Source of the DNA: Siphonodentalium dalli
Taxonomy: Eukaryota > Mollusca > Scaphopoda > Gadilida > Siphonodentaliidae
Direction of reading: 5' to 3'
DNA: 64,000 nucleotides
NCBI GenBank assembly: GCA_032622095.1
Contig: CP136068.1
Span: forward strand, 1,483,607 to 1,547,606
Shown: in pieces, positions 1 to 11,990 of the stretch
Numbering within the stretch: position 1 is the first letter of the stretch
How the letters are laid out: each line of letters opens with the position of its first letter
Program-made: the position numbers and the translations under genes
The notes under the pieces: model-generated
Told to the model about the DNA's origin: nothing
What the model saw: the letters and a program-made list of their open reading frames with translations, nothing else
The model's database searches: none

Positions 1-249
1 ATCATTTTTCATTACAAGATTAAATTTCTGATCGTTTGACATACTTGTAAAATAGCTGTGATATCTACCAACAATTTGGAAAAGTTCATCTCTGAGATCG
101 CAATAGTGTGGACATTCCATAATGAAATGATACTCATTTTCTATATCCGAACCGGTCCTGCATTTAAGGCACAGTCTCTTCCCCGCCTTAATTATAGGCT
201 GATGACGTCTACCTTTTTCAATAGCGATTATATGAATTGAAGAATGTTA

Positions 250-850
250 AGCAATTACCCACCCCCATCCTGGGGATCATGTTTTAATTGATCCAAATGG
301 GGGGAGGGGGTATTTTAATTAATCCTCATTGGACCCATGTGACCGTAGTTTAATAAACACTGATGAAACCATATTTTCATGTTAATTAACCCTCATAATG
401 GGACCATATTTTAACTTTAATTAACTCTCATGTTACCACATTTTAATTGACCTTTATGTGACCATATTTAAATTAACCCCATGGGTCCATATTTCTATTA
501 ACCCTCATGGGACCATATCTTAATTGACCTTCGTGGGACCATATTTAAATTAACCCCATGGGTCCATATTTCTATTAACTCTCATGGGACCATATCTTAA
601 TTGACCTTTATCAGTTATGGGACCATATTTTAATTAACAATCAAGGAAGGTACAATTTTAATTAACCATCATAGGGCCATATTTGTTTGCCTAACCCTCA
701 TTGGACCATATTTTAATTAACCCTCATGGGGGCCATATTTTATTTAACCCTCATGTGACCATATTTTAAGTTACCCTCATTGGACCATATTTTAATTAAC
801 CCTCTCTGGATGAAACTGTATTTTAATTAACCCTCATGTGAGCCATATTT
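250..850. repeat. Degenerate ~27-bp tandem array (ATTAACCCTCATGGGACCAT)
   Basis: About 20 imperfect copies of a unit reading TTTTAATTAACCCTCAT followed by GGGACCATA. Copies drift in length and sequence. The short frame starting at 838 begins in the last copy and is not coding. Confidence 0.85.
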
Positions 851-1287
851 TCAAAGTTGATATCAGGAGTGCATTACCTGAGGCCATTCTTAGATCATCA
901 TTACGCCATCTATGGGTGTATATTGTATCTCACGTGACTTTGTTATTGAAATCAAGCTTTCCGATTGGTTGGCTACTCGACTCTATTAGTCGTAGTTGTA
1001 TACTACGCCTTCAAGTCTCTCCCATCGTGCACTATGCATATGTAGTTTTGACTACTAAAAATAGTAACGAACACTACATCAATCTTTGTTCTGAAACTAC
1101 TTGTTATTTCGCCGCTGATCCAAATTAAAGCTTCAGTAAGGCGAACATCAATTGTCTGAACTTAGTAAAAGTTGAAAATAGTAGTTTCCTACTGCTAAAT
1201 CAAAATTACATAGGTTTTCTCTGGAGTCCCGTTGCGTTCCTGGTTTGCCTTTAATTTCTGCATTTGTTCGATACAATATAATAATTA

Positions 1288-1412
1288 GAGCATGACTTGT
1301 CGTGAAATACGCCGATATAGTGCATAGTGCGGTTGTGTAGTTCACTCCGCTTCGCGTCGTGAACTACACAACATCACTATGCACTATATCGGCGTATTTC
1401 ACTCCAAGCCAT
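1288..1412. repeat. Palindromic fold-back element
   Basis: The left arm (1288-1346, including AAATACGCCGATATAGTGCA) is inverted at 1354-1412 around a 7-bp centre (cgcttcg region). This long, nearly perfect hairpin is typical of fold-back MITEs. Confidence 0.8.
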
Positions 1413-1454
1413 GCTCTATTTATTAAATATTGACAAGCATATCTGACCCTGACG

Positions 1455-1840
1455 TAGAATGTGATGGGTTAACTGTGATGTGAAACGCTCCGGTGAACAA
1501 ATAGAAATGGAGAATAACCTTGCTCAAAGTAGTAATTTTTACAAATATTATATCCAATTTGACAACAAACACCACCATTCTTATATATTAATTAAATACA
1601 GTGACTCGAGATGGCGAAATCGTTTTCGTTAGGTTATCGCAGATAGTTGCGTCCCGAATCGAGAGGTAAATATTTACAATTGCGCGTACTTCAGTCTACA
1701 GACGATGTTTTCTGTGGATTGGTAAGGTCGATTTGTTTGAAATTTTCGGTGATTTACTAGAATGATATATTCCTCCAGTTGGCCTGATTACCAACTTACT
1801 ATTTTGACGCACCCGAATAAGTACATAATATATCTTTAAA
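1455..1840. repeat. Dispersed repeat family R1, copy 1
   Basis: It is closely similar to 57735-58530 in the same orientation and to 17185-17520 inverted. Shared words include AGGTAAATATTTACAATTG, GATGCGTCCCGAATC-type text and ATTCCTCCAGTT. No coding capacity is evident. The last 30 bases of the window (GAGATGGCAAAATGATTTCT) may begin a fourth copy. Confidence 0.7.
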
Positions 1841-1970
1841 CGTACTCGGTATTTGCGCAATTGGATGTACTCAATTGGATGTACTAAATGTGATTAGAAA
1901 TGTACTCGTATGGCTTTAGCCCCGTATAACGATTACCCCTGTGTCAACGTCATGCGTATTACATCAACAG

Positions 1971-2794
1971 CACAGGGGCCTGTAACGCGCTCCGCTGTCC
2001 GCCCCCTTTTGCGCTGCCCATATACGCCGCCTCCATATACGCGCCTGCTTCACGTTAATGGTAGGATAATAGGACAAGGGTAACTAGAAATTCACCTTTT
2101 TAACATCGCTCGGCGATCGATCAAATTTAGCCCATTCACACCAGTAATGCTAACGATATATATAGGCACGGATTTATCGGCGAAGAATTCATCTTTCAAT
2201 CCATACCACAAACTCCCATCAGAACCTTTCATATACATAGCATTTGATAACAAATTTAACCACCGAATATTGTCTCCGAAGACCGTAAATTTCACCTGAT
2301 ACAGACCAATGTTACTCTGTAGTAATACAAAACTATTAGTTAAAATTCCTCAGTGATAAAGGGTATGTGTCATGCCACGCCAGCCGTCGAGGCATGCCAA
2401 TATCCCATAATATGTCAAATATAGCGAATTATCGAAATATGAAATACCACGAAAAAGCGAAATAGGAAAATACAGCGAAATTGCGGAATAAAAAATGCAT
2501 CGAAATGACGAAATAGCGCGAATTATGAAATAAGAAATTATTTTTATTAACTAAATAACGGAGATATTTGAAGAAGTGTTTTTGACGAAATAACGGGCAT
2601 ATTTGGAGAAGTTTTTTTTAAAGAGCAGCGCCTCGTTTTAATATTCATTATGACCTGACCTTTCCATGACTGCACTAGTAGAAACAGCCAATCACCGCTC
2701 AGTATTAGAATCGAGGTCAGGTCATAATGAAGCGGCGTATATGGGCAGCGCAAAGGGGGGGGGGGGGCAGCGGAGCGCGTTACATGCCCCTGTG
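1971..2794. mobile_element. Nonautonomous TIR element, 0.82 kb
   Basis: The left end starts CACAGGGGCCTGTAACGCGC. The right end is its inverted near-copy ending GCATGCCCCTGTG. The arms stay alike for about 60 bp, through a C-rich (left) or G-rich (right) run and CTGCCCATATACGCCGC. ATCAAC occurs near the left end (2 bp away) and directly after the right end, a possible target duplication. The inside holds low-complexity CGAAAT repeats (2420-2530) and the exon-like frame at 2096-2295. The superfamily is not determined. Confidence 0.7.
2096..2295 (-). CDS. Exon-like open frame inside a TIR element, unknown product
   Basis: On the minus strand an acceptor (ggtctgtatcag) is followed by 200 nt open in one frame and a donor AAAAG|gtgaat. 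The peptide is not low-complexity (FGDNIRWLNLLSNAMYMKGS, then GSLWYGLKDEFFADKS, then VSITGVNGLNLIDRRAML). I do not recognise it. It lies wholly between 60-bp inverted repeats at 1971 and 2794. It could be a captured host exon, a relic of the element's own protein, or chance. No partner exon was seen. Confidence 0.4.
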
Positions 2795-3682
2795 ATCAAC
2801 TAACGCAAAATGTAAAAACAGGGCTAAACCCATGCATGTACTGCACCTCACCCTTCCAGACATAAAACCATATTTTCTAGCATTCTGACTGGCTCTGGAC
2901 CTCCGATTCGGTCACCACATTGCTACACAATACATACATACAATACCATTTCTCACGCAAGAAATGGACCTGGAAGTCACCAGTTTTAACACTGGATTGT
3001 TCAACAATAACATGCTCAAAATCATGTTGGTGTTAGATTTGGTGTTTATATAGGTGTTATGCATAGTTTGTTTCACAGAATAAAGTACCTATATTAATAT
3101 AATTGAAGAAGATTGGGATATAATTGTTTCACGCCATTTATGTTTATTAATAGTCAATAATAATGGTGAAGACTAAATGGTATGGTAGGATTGCATATAC
3201 ATGTATATATTTAGTCAATTTTAGTGACTTGTAAAATATATAGTGGAACAGGATTGGAAACAAGGGTGAACAAGGATTACATTTTTTGTTGCAAGTAGGG
3301 GGTACCTTGTGCTCGGAAAATATTTCTGGGCCTCGTATCTGCAATTTTTTTCCAGACCCCCTGTAATAGATGGTAAATTTCAATTTAATAACAAGTTTGT
3401 TTGTGTGCATAACTTTATCGTTGTAAAAATACAATTCTACAGTGTTTGCGCAGCTTGATTGTGTCAATTTTATAGTAGGTCAGTCGTCCAACGAATAATG
3501 AAACTTCTGGTGTTCGGTTAATATAATTTTGTTGGGGCGAAATATATATCCATATAGGCCCATCGTTAGACACCAAAATGAGCCCTCTACGTGCCATATT
3601 CATCGATATATCGGCCGTCCCACTCAATTTCAAATTATGTTCCGCAGATTGTTATTTTGTTCATCATTCCATCCCATTCCAG

Positions 3683-3860
3683 ATTATCATGTCCTCATTA
3701 CCATTAATATAATGTTTTGATTGCCAGATATCGACTTCATTATCATGTCCTCATTACCATTAATATAATGTTTTGATTGGCCGGGGCCAGATATCGACTT
3801 CATTAGCATGTCCTCATTACCATTAATATAATGTTTTGATTGCCATATATCGACTTCATT
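3683..3860. repeat. ~57-bp tandem repeat, three copies
   Basis: Three copies of a unit containing ATCATGTCCTCATTACCATT and AATATAATGTTTTGATTG. The middle copy carries an extra GGCCGGGGCC. The array lies upstream of the homeobox exon. Confidence 0.85.
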
Positions 3861-3887
3861 GATCGTCTCTGATAAAGAGCGGCCGTC

Positions 3888-3976
3888 GCCCAAATATCAG
3901 CCAAAAGTAGCAGTATTCAAATATCAGCCAAAAGCGCCCAAATATCAGCCAAAAGCTCCCAAATATCAGCCAAAGG
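3888..3976. repeat. ~20-24-bp tandem repeat (AAATATCAGCCAAAAG) before homeobox acceptor
   Basis: Four copies of CAAATATCAGCCAAAAG with short variable spacers end 27 bp before the homeobox exon. The branch-point region of that intron probably lies in or next to the array. Confidence 0.85.
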
Positions 3977-4003
3977 TAGTATTTATTCCATTGTAACCTT
4001 CAG

Positions 4004-4085
4004 GTGTGGTTCCAGAATCGTCGTGCGAAATGGAGACGGCAACAGAAGCAGTATCTTCATATGCAGGAACCAAAGTCACAAGACG
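4004..4085 (+). CDS. Paired-class homeobox exon: homeodomain helix 3
   Basis: The acceptor is gtaaccttcag and the donor is GACG|gtaact. The exon has 82 nt in phase 0 in, phase 1 out. The peptide VWFQNRRAKWRRQQK is homeodomain residues 47-61, with invariant W48, F49, N51 and R53, and Gln at 50. It is followed by QYLHMQEPKSQD. An intron between residues 46 and 47 is typical of PRD-class genes. RAKWRRQ recalls Rax-type genes, but without helices 1-2 no orthology is assigned. The exon carrying homeodomain residues 1-46 was not found in the first 4 kb. The product is a DNA-binding nuclear transcription factor. Confidence 0.9.
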
Positions 4086-4204
4086 GTAACTATACGTACA
4101 CCAATAGTACTAATTATCGGTAACTATACGTACATTAATAGTACTAATTAACGGTAACTATACGTACATTAAGAGTACTAATTAATGGTAACTATATGTA
4201 CATT
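4084..4204. repeat. 34-bp tandem repeat starting at the homeobox exon donor
   Basis: Four copies of a unit starting CGGTAACTATACGTACA and containing AGTACTAATTA. The first copy begins at the last two bases of the exon, so the donor CG|gtaact is itself repeated (the last copy reads TG|gtaact). Confidence 0.9.
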
Positions 4205-7200
4205 AAAGGTACTCAATCCGATCAGACGGTCCCCATATCATCAAGATACAATACAACACTTGGATTGATTTTTACAAAAAATCATGACTTCAGGGAAGTT
4301 CATAAAAGTATCTTCATGAGTTTTGTGTGTATATTTTGATAGTTTTGATCAATAGAAGCCTTATGGTCAAACAGGTACCTCGTTTAATTAAAATTTTGAG
4401 AATTCGCTTTCCTGAATTGACTTACTTATTTCTGAAAATTGTACAAGTATAAGTTGTGGTGTACATATCTGTATTGTAGACTTAACATTTTGAGTTGTTT
4501 CGAGGCTTATACTGTACCTCATTTATGTACTTCTATTTTATTTTTGAATTGACTAGCCAATATACTGCCAAGAATGAGCTTATATGTGTGCGAAACCCAT
4601 ACATTTTGCTTAAGTGTAACTGAATTTAACAAGTTTGTACTAGTGTATTAATTTTACAGACTTGTAAGATCCATTTGGTTTTGAACTTACTTGTAGCTTA
4701 ATTATCCTACATGTGGTTCGTCTCCGAATAACACCCTTGAAGCTGATTCAGGCATTGTTATTTTTAGTTGACTTTGTTCATACAAGTACAAATATGAGTT
4801 TTTTGTGAATGTTTGGCATACTTGTTAGAACAATTGATGCCTTTTTATGGCCATATATCTAACCCAAAATATGTAATTTAAATTTGAGAATTGCATTCAA
4901 TTTTGATATGCCTGTTGAGAAAAAACTGTCGTATTATGTAAATGTGTTGTCCGTCCGTCATCCATATGTCATGACGTCCGCCTTTGGTTTCCGGGTGATA
5001 GCTTTTGATTGAATCCTGTGATCCAAGTTTGGTATGATGGTTTATCACATTAAGATACAGATCAAGTTTGAATATGGTTTCGTCCGCATGATTTTGACTT
5101 GAGTTTTGCCCCTTTTTCGACTTAGATATTACCTGACATGCGGTTTCCAGTTCTGATTGATTTGGTATGTGAATTTTTCATACAAAGATACCACACTTGA
5201 AGTTATTGTGTTTTGTTTTTTAAATTTGTTTTCGTCTTAAGTCAAGGTTTCAAACAAGTGAATTAAACCTTGCCCCACCTGTACTCCAGAAACAGGGTAT
5301 TCTGCCACGCCCTGACGATGTGCTCTTGTTTTACAAGCAGGTTCATACTCCACATCTGTAATTTGATTATTTGTTTGGACTAGCCAAATTTCAAACTACC
5401 GGTATCAAGAATGAGCATCTATGGTAGGTGTATGAAACTCATACAATGTGCGTACCGGTAGAATGGCTGTATATACTAGTAACTTTAAGACTGATACACT
5501 GTACCGGTAAGCCTATTCATTCCATTACATGTTTACTCCTGAAATTTGAATTTCGATAATTTTCATTCTTGAATTTACTAAAGTGTACATGTATTCCAAA
5601 TAAATAGCACTACTAATATCAGTAATAGTTTACACAGGGTTTACAGACTTGTAACTTAGAAGCCATATTGTATTATAAATTCTAAAATTGAGTCGTAATT
5701 TACTTACATGTAGCTGACATCCTACATGTTTGGGGTATTATTGTTCGTTATTATGAATAATATGCAGGGGCGCCGGAAGAGGGGGGGGGGGGCAGGACTT
5801 GCCCTTTTTCTGGAGACAGAAAATGCTTTTTGTGTGTTTAATCTCGTGTTTTTATAGCAAAATGTGACTTTTTTGGTCCAAATACCACCAATTTCACAAG
5901 GAATATAATTTTTTTGTCAATTTTATCACAAAACGGCCATAAAAACTGACAAATACCATTAAAATAGGGATTTTTGCCACAATGAATTTATGGTTATTTT
6001 CCCCGAGTTTGCGGAGAAAATGCCCTTTTTTGCGGAAAAGTGCCTGTAACTGACACATTAGTAATTTAAATTTCATTAAATTTCTGAACTCCCTATTTTA
6101 TATTTATATATACCGGTACTGGTAGCTAGGGTTCCTTTATCCTTCAATTCAGATTTGGTACCAGTTTTAATATAAATTTCTATTTTTAGCCTCTACATAC
6201 ATGTTTGTTTGAACATATTTATTGTGACCCACAAATACATGGAATAATTTACAAACAGAATATATGGATGATGTTGTGGGTGCACAGGGGATCGGAGCAC
6301 AAGTTACGGAACTTAGTGAAGCTCCTCTCCCCTGGCGTTCAGCTGCTGATGAATTCAAGTTGATGGTTTTGCAGGAATGAAAGTTTTGTTGTTATTTGTG
6401 TGACATGTAGTTGACAGGTTTGGAATATCTGATTTATATATCTCCATACAAAGGTACTAGTTTTAAACAAATTTCTCCATTTAGTTGACAATGTCCGACT
6501 CATTTCATTCTACATATACATATACCGGGTATAGAATATCCGAGAAATGCGAACGAGTTTATTCATGATTTACATATCAATATCAGCATAATATAAGCCG
6601 AGCAAGAAATAGTCCACTCCAAGAGGATATGATTTCACAAGGGCATTGCGTTTGTGGTCATTCAGAGAGAGAGTTTCTCAACTTGATTCCAACTCTGACT
6701 TGGTTTTTCTCGGAGTGGGTTATTTCAACTCTATATGATCACCTAATTTTGTAATAATTTTGATGACATTTGATGACATTACGGCTCTGAAGTTAGTAAA
6801 GTTTGTCTAAATTCAATTGACACAATGAACAGAGTACTGCATGATTCAATTAACGGTTGCAGGTCATTTAGCTGCTTAATCTACTATATTTATGTGTGTG
6901 TTCATGAGTATTTATTTTAATTTTAACATGTACTGGTAGGCTACAAGATAATTTCACATATTTCTGACCTTGTTCCACTATCTTCGGTTTGGCGGCCTTC
7001 GGTTTGGCGGATTTTATTAATTTGAAAATTGAATGTATTTTCAGTTGACAACGGTATTCAAACCTTGGTATTTTTCTTCATTTCTTTGAGTGAATATGTA
7101 TTTGAATTTTATTTTGCTTATTGCTATTTGTTTGTCAATTTTTCATGTAGTTTGTACGACTAACATATTTTAATATTTGTAATACGTCTTTCACCCACTT

Positions 7201-7624
7201 TTGCTTTCGAAAGCCTAAATACAATATTATATTGTTGAGAAGTGTTTAATTATTTACAAGCCCTCCCTTGCTAATTCTTCAGTATCTGTATCTGTAGATT
7301 TTTCAGTGCAGGAACCAATTCTGGTTATAGACGCACTGATATAGGTGCTACCACGGCCGATTAACTTTATAACCCTGTGGTGACTCTATAGTAGCGTTCT
7401 TTAAGGTGCACACACCGAGATGTGTACACGGGTCAGCCATTAATGTCCGCACCCGATCAGACAGCGTACTGCACCCACAACAACAACATACCTGAACAAA
7501 TGTTGTAATGGGCATGGTAATGGGAAGTCGGCATTTTGCATTCAGATCGTTAGATATTCAGTGATCTCGAAGGAGACTTTTCAGCCTGACAAACTTGGTA
7601 TCTGACCGAGTTCTGATTTTTGTC

Positions 7625-7745
7625 AGAATATCCTGACCAGGTTGCGATCCCCGGTCCGCTAGCACGAGAGACCAGTACGCTACCGCTCAGCTACCCACTT
7701 CCAGTTGTGGGACCTTCATCAAGAGTTATGGGACTTCCATATTGT
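7625..7745 (-). mobile_element. tRNA-derived SINE head (reverse strand)
   Basis: Reading the minus strand, TAGCTGAGCGGTAGCG fits a pol III A box and GGATCGCAACC, about 35 bp later, fits a B box. Flanking sequence continues without tRNA-like acceptor pairing, so this looks like a SINE head rather than a functional tRNA gene. Confidence 0.55.
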
Positions 7746-8125
7746 TTGTACAAACTCCCTCTTCTGGGACCTAACAACAAAGTACCAAGTTTCAAGGCGA
7801 CTGAAGATAAAAAACTAATGTTATCACCCAGAAACTGAAAAGAGACAAAAAACAGCGCATTCTAAGTCCTAAAAGGGCAATAACTCCTGATAACTTAGGG
7901 GAAAATTCGAAATTGACCAAGCATTTTCTGGGAACTTTTTCCAGTTTATAGGACTTTTTGAAATTCTTACAATAATGAAGTATTTGTCCAGGAGTGTCCA
8001 AAAAAGTCCATGTCAATATGCACTCATACAAAAAATATTACCTATATACACATTGTTCACAATCACTACATAAAAGCTCCAATATAATTTATATATGCCT
8101 AATAATATATTGACGACGTTACCAT

Positions 8126-8229
8126 TGAGGTGTCAGCAGAATGAGGTCCCCAGAGGGTGAATTTGGTGATGCTAGCCTGCTATGCGAGGTAGCATCACTA
8201 AATTCACCCTCTGGGGACCTCATTCTGCA
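8126..8229. mobile_element. Palindromic MITE, family P2 (AGAGGTGAATTT)
   Basis: Inverted arms GCAGAATGAGGTCCCCAGAG and GGTGAATTTGGTGATGCTAG mirror each other around a short centre. Other copies are at 58561-59006 (with longer TIRs), 33190-33264 and 18336-18412 (degraded). One arm gave rise to the 60-bp minisatellite at 13022-13315. Confidence 0.8.
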
Positions 8230-8300
8230 AATGACAGACACACTATTTCAAAGCTTGTTTCCGACAATGGTTTTCTTGTTATATCCTTTTATTTTCACAG

Positions 8301-8491
8301 GTCTCGGAAAGCGGCCGAGTCCAGAGAGTTCATCTAAGATAGCTGACATCCCAAAACAACAGTTATCGTACTACATTCAACAGCGAACGATGGCCTCGTC
8401 ACTGCAACAAAAAGATTTCTCCAAATGGAACGGGGGTCCTCTGCTACCGTCAATACCTCAAACTCAAAGTTTACAACTTCAAAACCCTTGA
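8301..8491 (+). CDS. Probable terminal exon of the homeobox gene
   Basis: The acceptor has a pyrimidine tract (cttttattttcacag). The exon has 191 nt and ends TGA. The split codon formed with the 4004-4085 exon gives Gly, so the phases match exactly. The peptide continues LGKRPSPESSSKIADIPKQQ, then LSYYIQQRTM, then DFSKWNGGPLLPSIPQTQSL, ending QLQNP. It is Ser/Gln/Pro-rich, like homeodomain-protein tails. I recognise no OAR motif. Linking it to the homeobox exon rests on strand, phase and absence of a competing exon, so a skipped exon in between is possible. Confidence 0.68.
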
Positions 8492-8761
8492 AGAGTTATA
8501 ACAGCTGTTGTCTGGTTCAAAAATTCTTGAAACCAAAATTTTAATACGGAAACAAATATGGTTCATTTTTAACCATTTCTAACATTTCCTAAGGGATAAC
8601 TACTCGTCAATGAGTATTTAGTAACTTGGTTTACTCAAATTGGAGCAAATTCACCAGGATTGTCTAAAACTGATTCATGAGTTCAAATGTGACAAACAGA
8701 GGCAACTGTAGAAACCTCAAACATCAATAACAGAATAAGTAAAAATAGTCGTCTCAGGCCA

Positions 8762-9294
8762 CAAATAACCCTGTATGGAGCCCCAGACAGATAGAACAAT
8801 GCACTGATGACTGTCGTCTGCTTGGGTCTGTGTGAGGCTCCATACAGGAGTGTTATATAACCCTTTATGGAGCCCCAGACAGATAGAACAATGCACTGAT
8901 GACTGTCGTCTGCTTGGGTCTGTGTGAGGCTCCATACAGGAGTGTTATATAACCCTTTATGGAGCCCCAGACAGATAGAACAATGCACTGATGACTGTCG
9001 TCTGCTTGGGTCTGTGTGAGGCTCCATACAGGAGTGTTATATAACCCTTTATGGAGTCCCAGACAGATAGAACAATGCACTGATGACTGTCGTCTGCTTG
9101 GGTCTGTGTGAGGCTCCATACAGGAGTGTTATATAACCCTTTATGGAGCCCCAGACATATAGAACAATGCACTGATGACTGTCGTCTGCTTGGGTCCATG
9201 TGAGGCTCCATACAGGAGTGTTATATAACCCTTTATGGAGCCCCAGACAGATAGAACAATGCACTGATGACTGTCGTCTGCTTGGGTCTGCATG
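8762..9294 (-). repeat. 92-bp minisatellite, about six copies
   Basis: Near-identical 92-bp units contain CTGATGACTGTCGTCTGCTT and GGAGTGTTATATAACCCTTT. The array sits in the 3' flank of the homeobox gene. The same unit in opposite orientation forms the array at 28609-32757. Overlapping frames here (EPHTDPSRRQSSVHC and similar) are repeat artefacts. Confidence 0.95.
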
Positions 9295-10686
9295 GAGTTA
9301 TGTCTGGTTTACTGTAACAAATAGTTTTTTCCTTGACTCAATTTTGACATTTAGCTGATAATTTCAATAAGTTAAATGTCCAGTCAATGTCTGAATTTAT
9401 TTTTAACATTCTGATAACAAAATAGTTGATGTTTGTCTGTCAGTATGGTAATAACCCAAAATGGCAAAATGACATGACAATTGATAATATAGAATTCTTT
9501 ATTCATTCATCATGAAAACATAGTACTGTTTGTTGAGATTTTGATATGCAGTTTATGTGAACCAATTCAAGAGGGACGATGCATTGTTCTGCAGGGGAAC
9601 ATCCCAATGAAATGAACAATGGATTTGGCACTGTCGAATTCCAACTATAATAGTTGACATTTAGGACACACCACACCTGATGATGGTTGGGCTAAGTTAC
9701 TGTGCTGCATGGTATAATCAACATACTGTAGACAGATTATTGTACTAACTTACTGTGCTGCGTGCTATAATCTCCATACTGACGTATTATTGGGCTAACT
9801 TATTGTGCTGCATGGTATAATCTCCATCCTGACATATTATTGGGCTAACTTGTTGCTGCATGGTATAATCTCCATCCGGTAGACATATTATTGGGCTAAC
9901 TTACTGTGCTGTATAATCTCAACAGTGTAGATATTAGATTTCAGATGAAACTTAAGAATCATTTTATCTGATTTTGTTGAAATAACTTTAAGAAAAAAAC
10001 TATGAAAATAAGAATTGATTGTAGTTTGGGTGGTTTTATTGAGGGGGCGTTAAAGCAGATTTAATGTAAAGCGTTTCTCAGTTCACACAATGTGACCAAC
10101 CACCACAGTGCTTTATTACTCAATAAAACACGCGCAAACTACATTCATTTCTTTAATAATCCAGCTAATTCATTAGTGTATTAGCAAAAAATATAATATT
10201 TTTGGTAGGAAAATGTTTAATGGTTCACAAATCTGCTGAGTACCAAATATCAAAACAAACACAGTACACGCTGTAACACCGGGGCAAACAAAGGGGAACA
10301 ACTCAGAAAAATCCTCAAAATTATCACATCCTTATAAATACAATGTCACAAACACTATATAATGGCACGAACAATTGCAGCAAACATTTTCTTATAAAAA
10401 AAAAAAGGAAATGAAAAACGAGAACAGAGTGATAGTAGAAATAGTGAGATCAGAATTAATATAATACACACCCTATTTTCCTGTGTTCATTGGACAGCCC
10501 TGGAATTTGAGAATTATTTTGGCCTCGGTGGAAGAAATCGGCCTGGACAAAAAATAATTTTTCCTTGGCAAATTTGCAATGATAGTGCCATTTCAATTAA
10601 TATTAACCTTCAAACCCAGGTATCCTATTTTACTATTACTACTAGTAAGTTATCAGAGAAAATATAGACAATACTTTACGCTTAGG
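9295..10686. other. Intergenic, weak 60-70-bp repeat only
   Basis: Around 9700-9930 a degenerate repeat (TTGGGCTAACTTACTGTGCT with TGCATGGTATAATCTCCAT) occurs about four times. No gene or RNA was recognised in the remainder. Confidence 0.6.
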
Positions 10687-10813
10687 AGATAACGTACCCT
10701 GTTTCGTTGTACATTCTGGGATTCGAAAACAGTTTATGAAGGAGCCGGCTTGACGGTGTGTGTTTTCATGATCGAATCCCAGAATGTACAACGAAACAGG
10801 GTACGTTTATCTC
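10687..10813. repeat. Inverted repeat with 44-bp arms
   Basis: The left arm contains ACGTACCCTGTTTCGTTGTA followed by CATTCTGGGATTCGA. The right arm is its inverse, around a spacer with GGAGCCGGCTTGACGG. A fold-back element. Confidence 0.85.
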
Positions 10814-11990
10814 CATTGTAATTCAATCTAGCTAGGAATTTGAAAAAAAACTGTATAAAAAGTATCATTTAGTCATTTGCATGACACGAATAGAGACTTT
10901 CATTTTGCCGTTGTCACCGTGCACAAATCATTGGTTTGTTCATTGCGTTACTCGGAACACTGCTCCGTAACAATTTCCTGTGGGGCGGGTTGGCTCGTTT
11001 CGGTACTTCGTTCTGCGCCGACAAAATTTTACTCGGCCAATCAGAATGACAAATACTCAATTGAATTACAATGAAATATAATTCACTCAAATCATCTAAG
11101 TTCTTACTTATTTTGGGGAACATGGATTCCATAATCCATCCATCTCCCAAAACACTGTCATTATAGTTAATTGCCCTACACCATAGAAGAATATTTACAC
11201 TCACACATGCATTCGTATTGTGGAACATGAATGCAGGACGTTGGTTGGTCGAAATTAAGTCACATGACGTCGCGCGCTGACCCCAACTTGCATCCATTTT
11301 TGTGTAGACGCAACTTGCTCCGAGCCAAGATAATAACGTTGGAAATGTACGCTTAAAACTCTTTTAATCTGCCAATTGACTCGGTTGAGTGTAAATATAA
11401 GTAATGAATGTTCCACACAAAATGTCAGACCAACTTGCATCCATACTCTATGGAACGCAACAAAATCAACATCCATTTCTTAAATGAAAGGGTGTCATTA
11501 TAGTTAATTCCCCTACTCCATAGAAGAATGAAAGGGTGTCATATTAACTAAGGAGTTTGTATTTCTGATTAACATGAATGAAATTTAATTCAGATTATGC
11601 ATCTTTAAATTCAAGTGTGTAATATAAATAGCATAATATCCATTTCGAAATACAAGCACTGAAGGGCAAGGGGCGAAAGCTTGGCTATACATGAGTGCTA
11701 TCGATTCTTACAATTGTTGTTGTCGTTTTGTTTCCAAAAATTATTTAGATATAATACCAAAGTTTTGTATAATATAATAAATACTGATGTTGACAATGGC
11801 AAATTAAAGCAATTTTCTACTGAGTGACCCTCAAGGAATAACCTACGGCTCCTGGACTATTCCTCAACTTGCACCACTATCTTGACATCTACTTAAAGGC
11901 GAGCAAATATAAAATAAAAATAAAAATTTAAAGGCATAGTGGGAAAATTAAGTGTTAGTTTAAGGACGGCTTGAATAAAATCACATATTT
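10814..11990. other. Intergenic, nothing recognised
   Basis: Short duplicated words (AACTTGCATCCAT; GGGTGTCATTATAGTTAATT) are present. There is no supported exon, RNA or complete mobile element. Open frames on both strands here overlap each other and lack splice or homology support. Confidence 0.5.

Larger units (their letters stand above)
4086..8300 (+). other. Intron of the homeobox gene
   Basis: The intron begins inside a 34-bp tandem repeat (4084-4204). Bases 4260-5750 are AT-rich unique-looking sequence with no supported exon. A poly-G stretch at 5780-5793 next to 'ggggcgccgg' resembles the end of an old DNA transposon. Bases 5800-7560 hold nothing I can name. A tRNA-derived SINE lies in reverse near 7625-7745 and a palindromic MITE at 8126-8229. 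Confidence 0.6.

Noticed and set aside
838-1128. 96-codon + frame as an upstream homeobox exon
   Set aside because: No homeodomain residues, starts in the 27-bp array, and has no suitable donor.
7625-7745. Functional tRNA gene on the minus strand
   Set aside because: A and B boxes fit, but I could not pair an acceptor stem, and the sequence continues like a SINE.
8683-9264. Frames with EPHTDPSRRQSSVHCSICLG
   Set aside because: Translation of the 92-bp minisatellite. The same peptides appear from the opposite-strand array at 28-33 kb.
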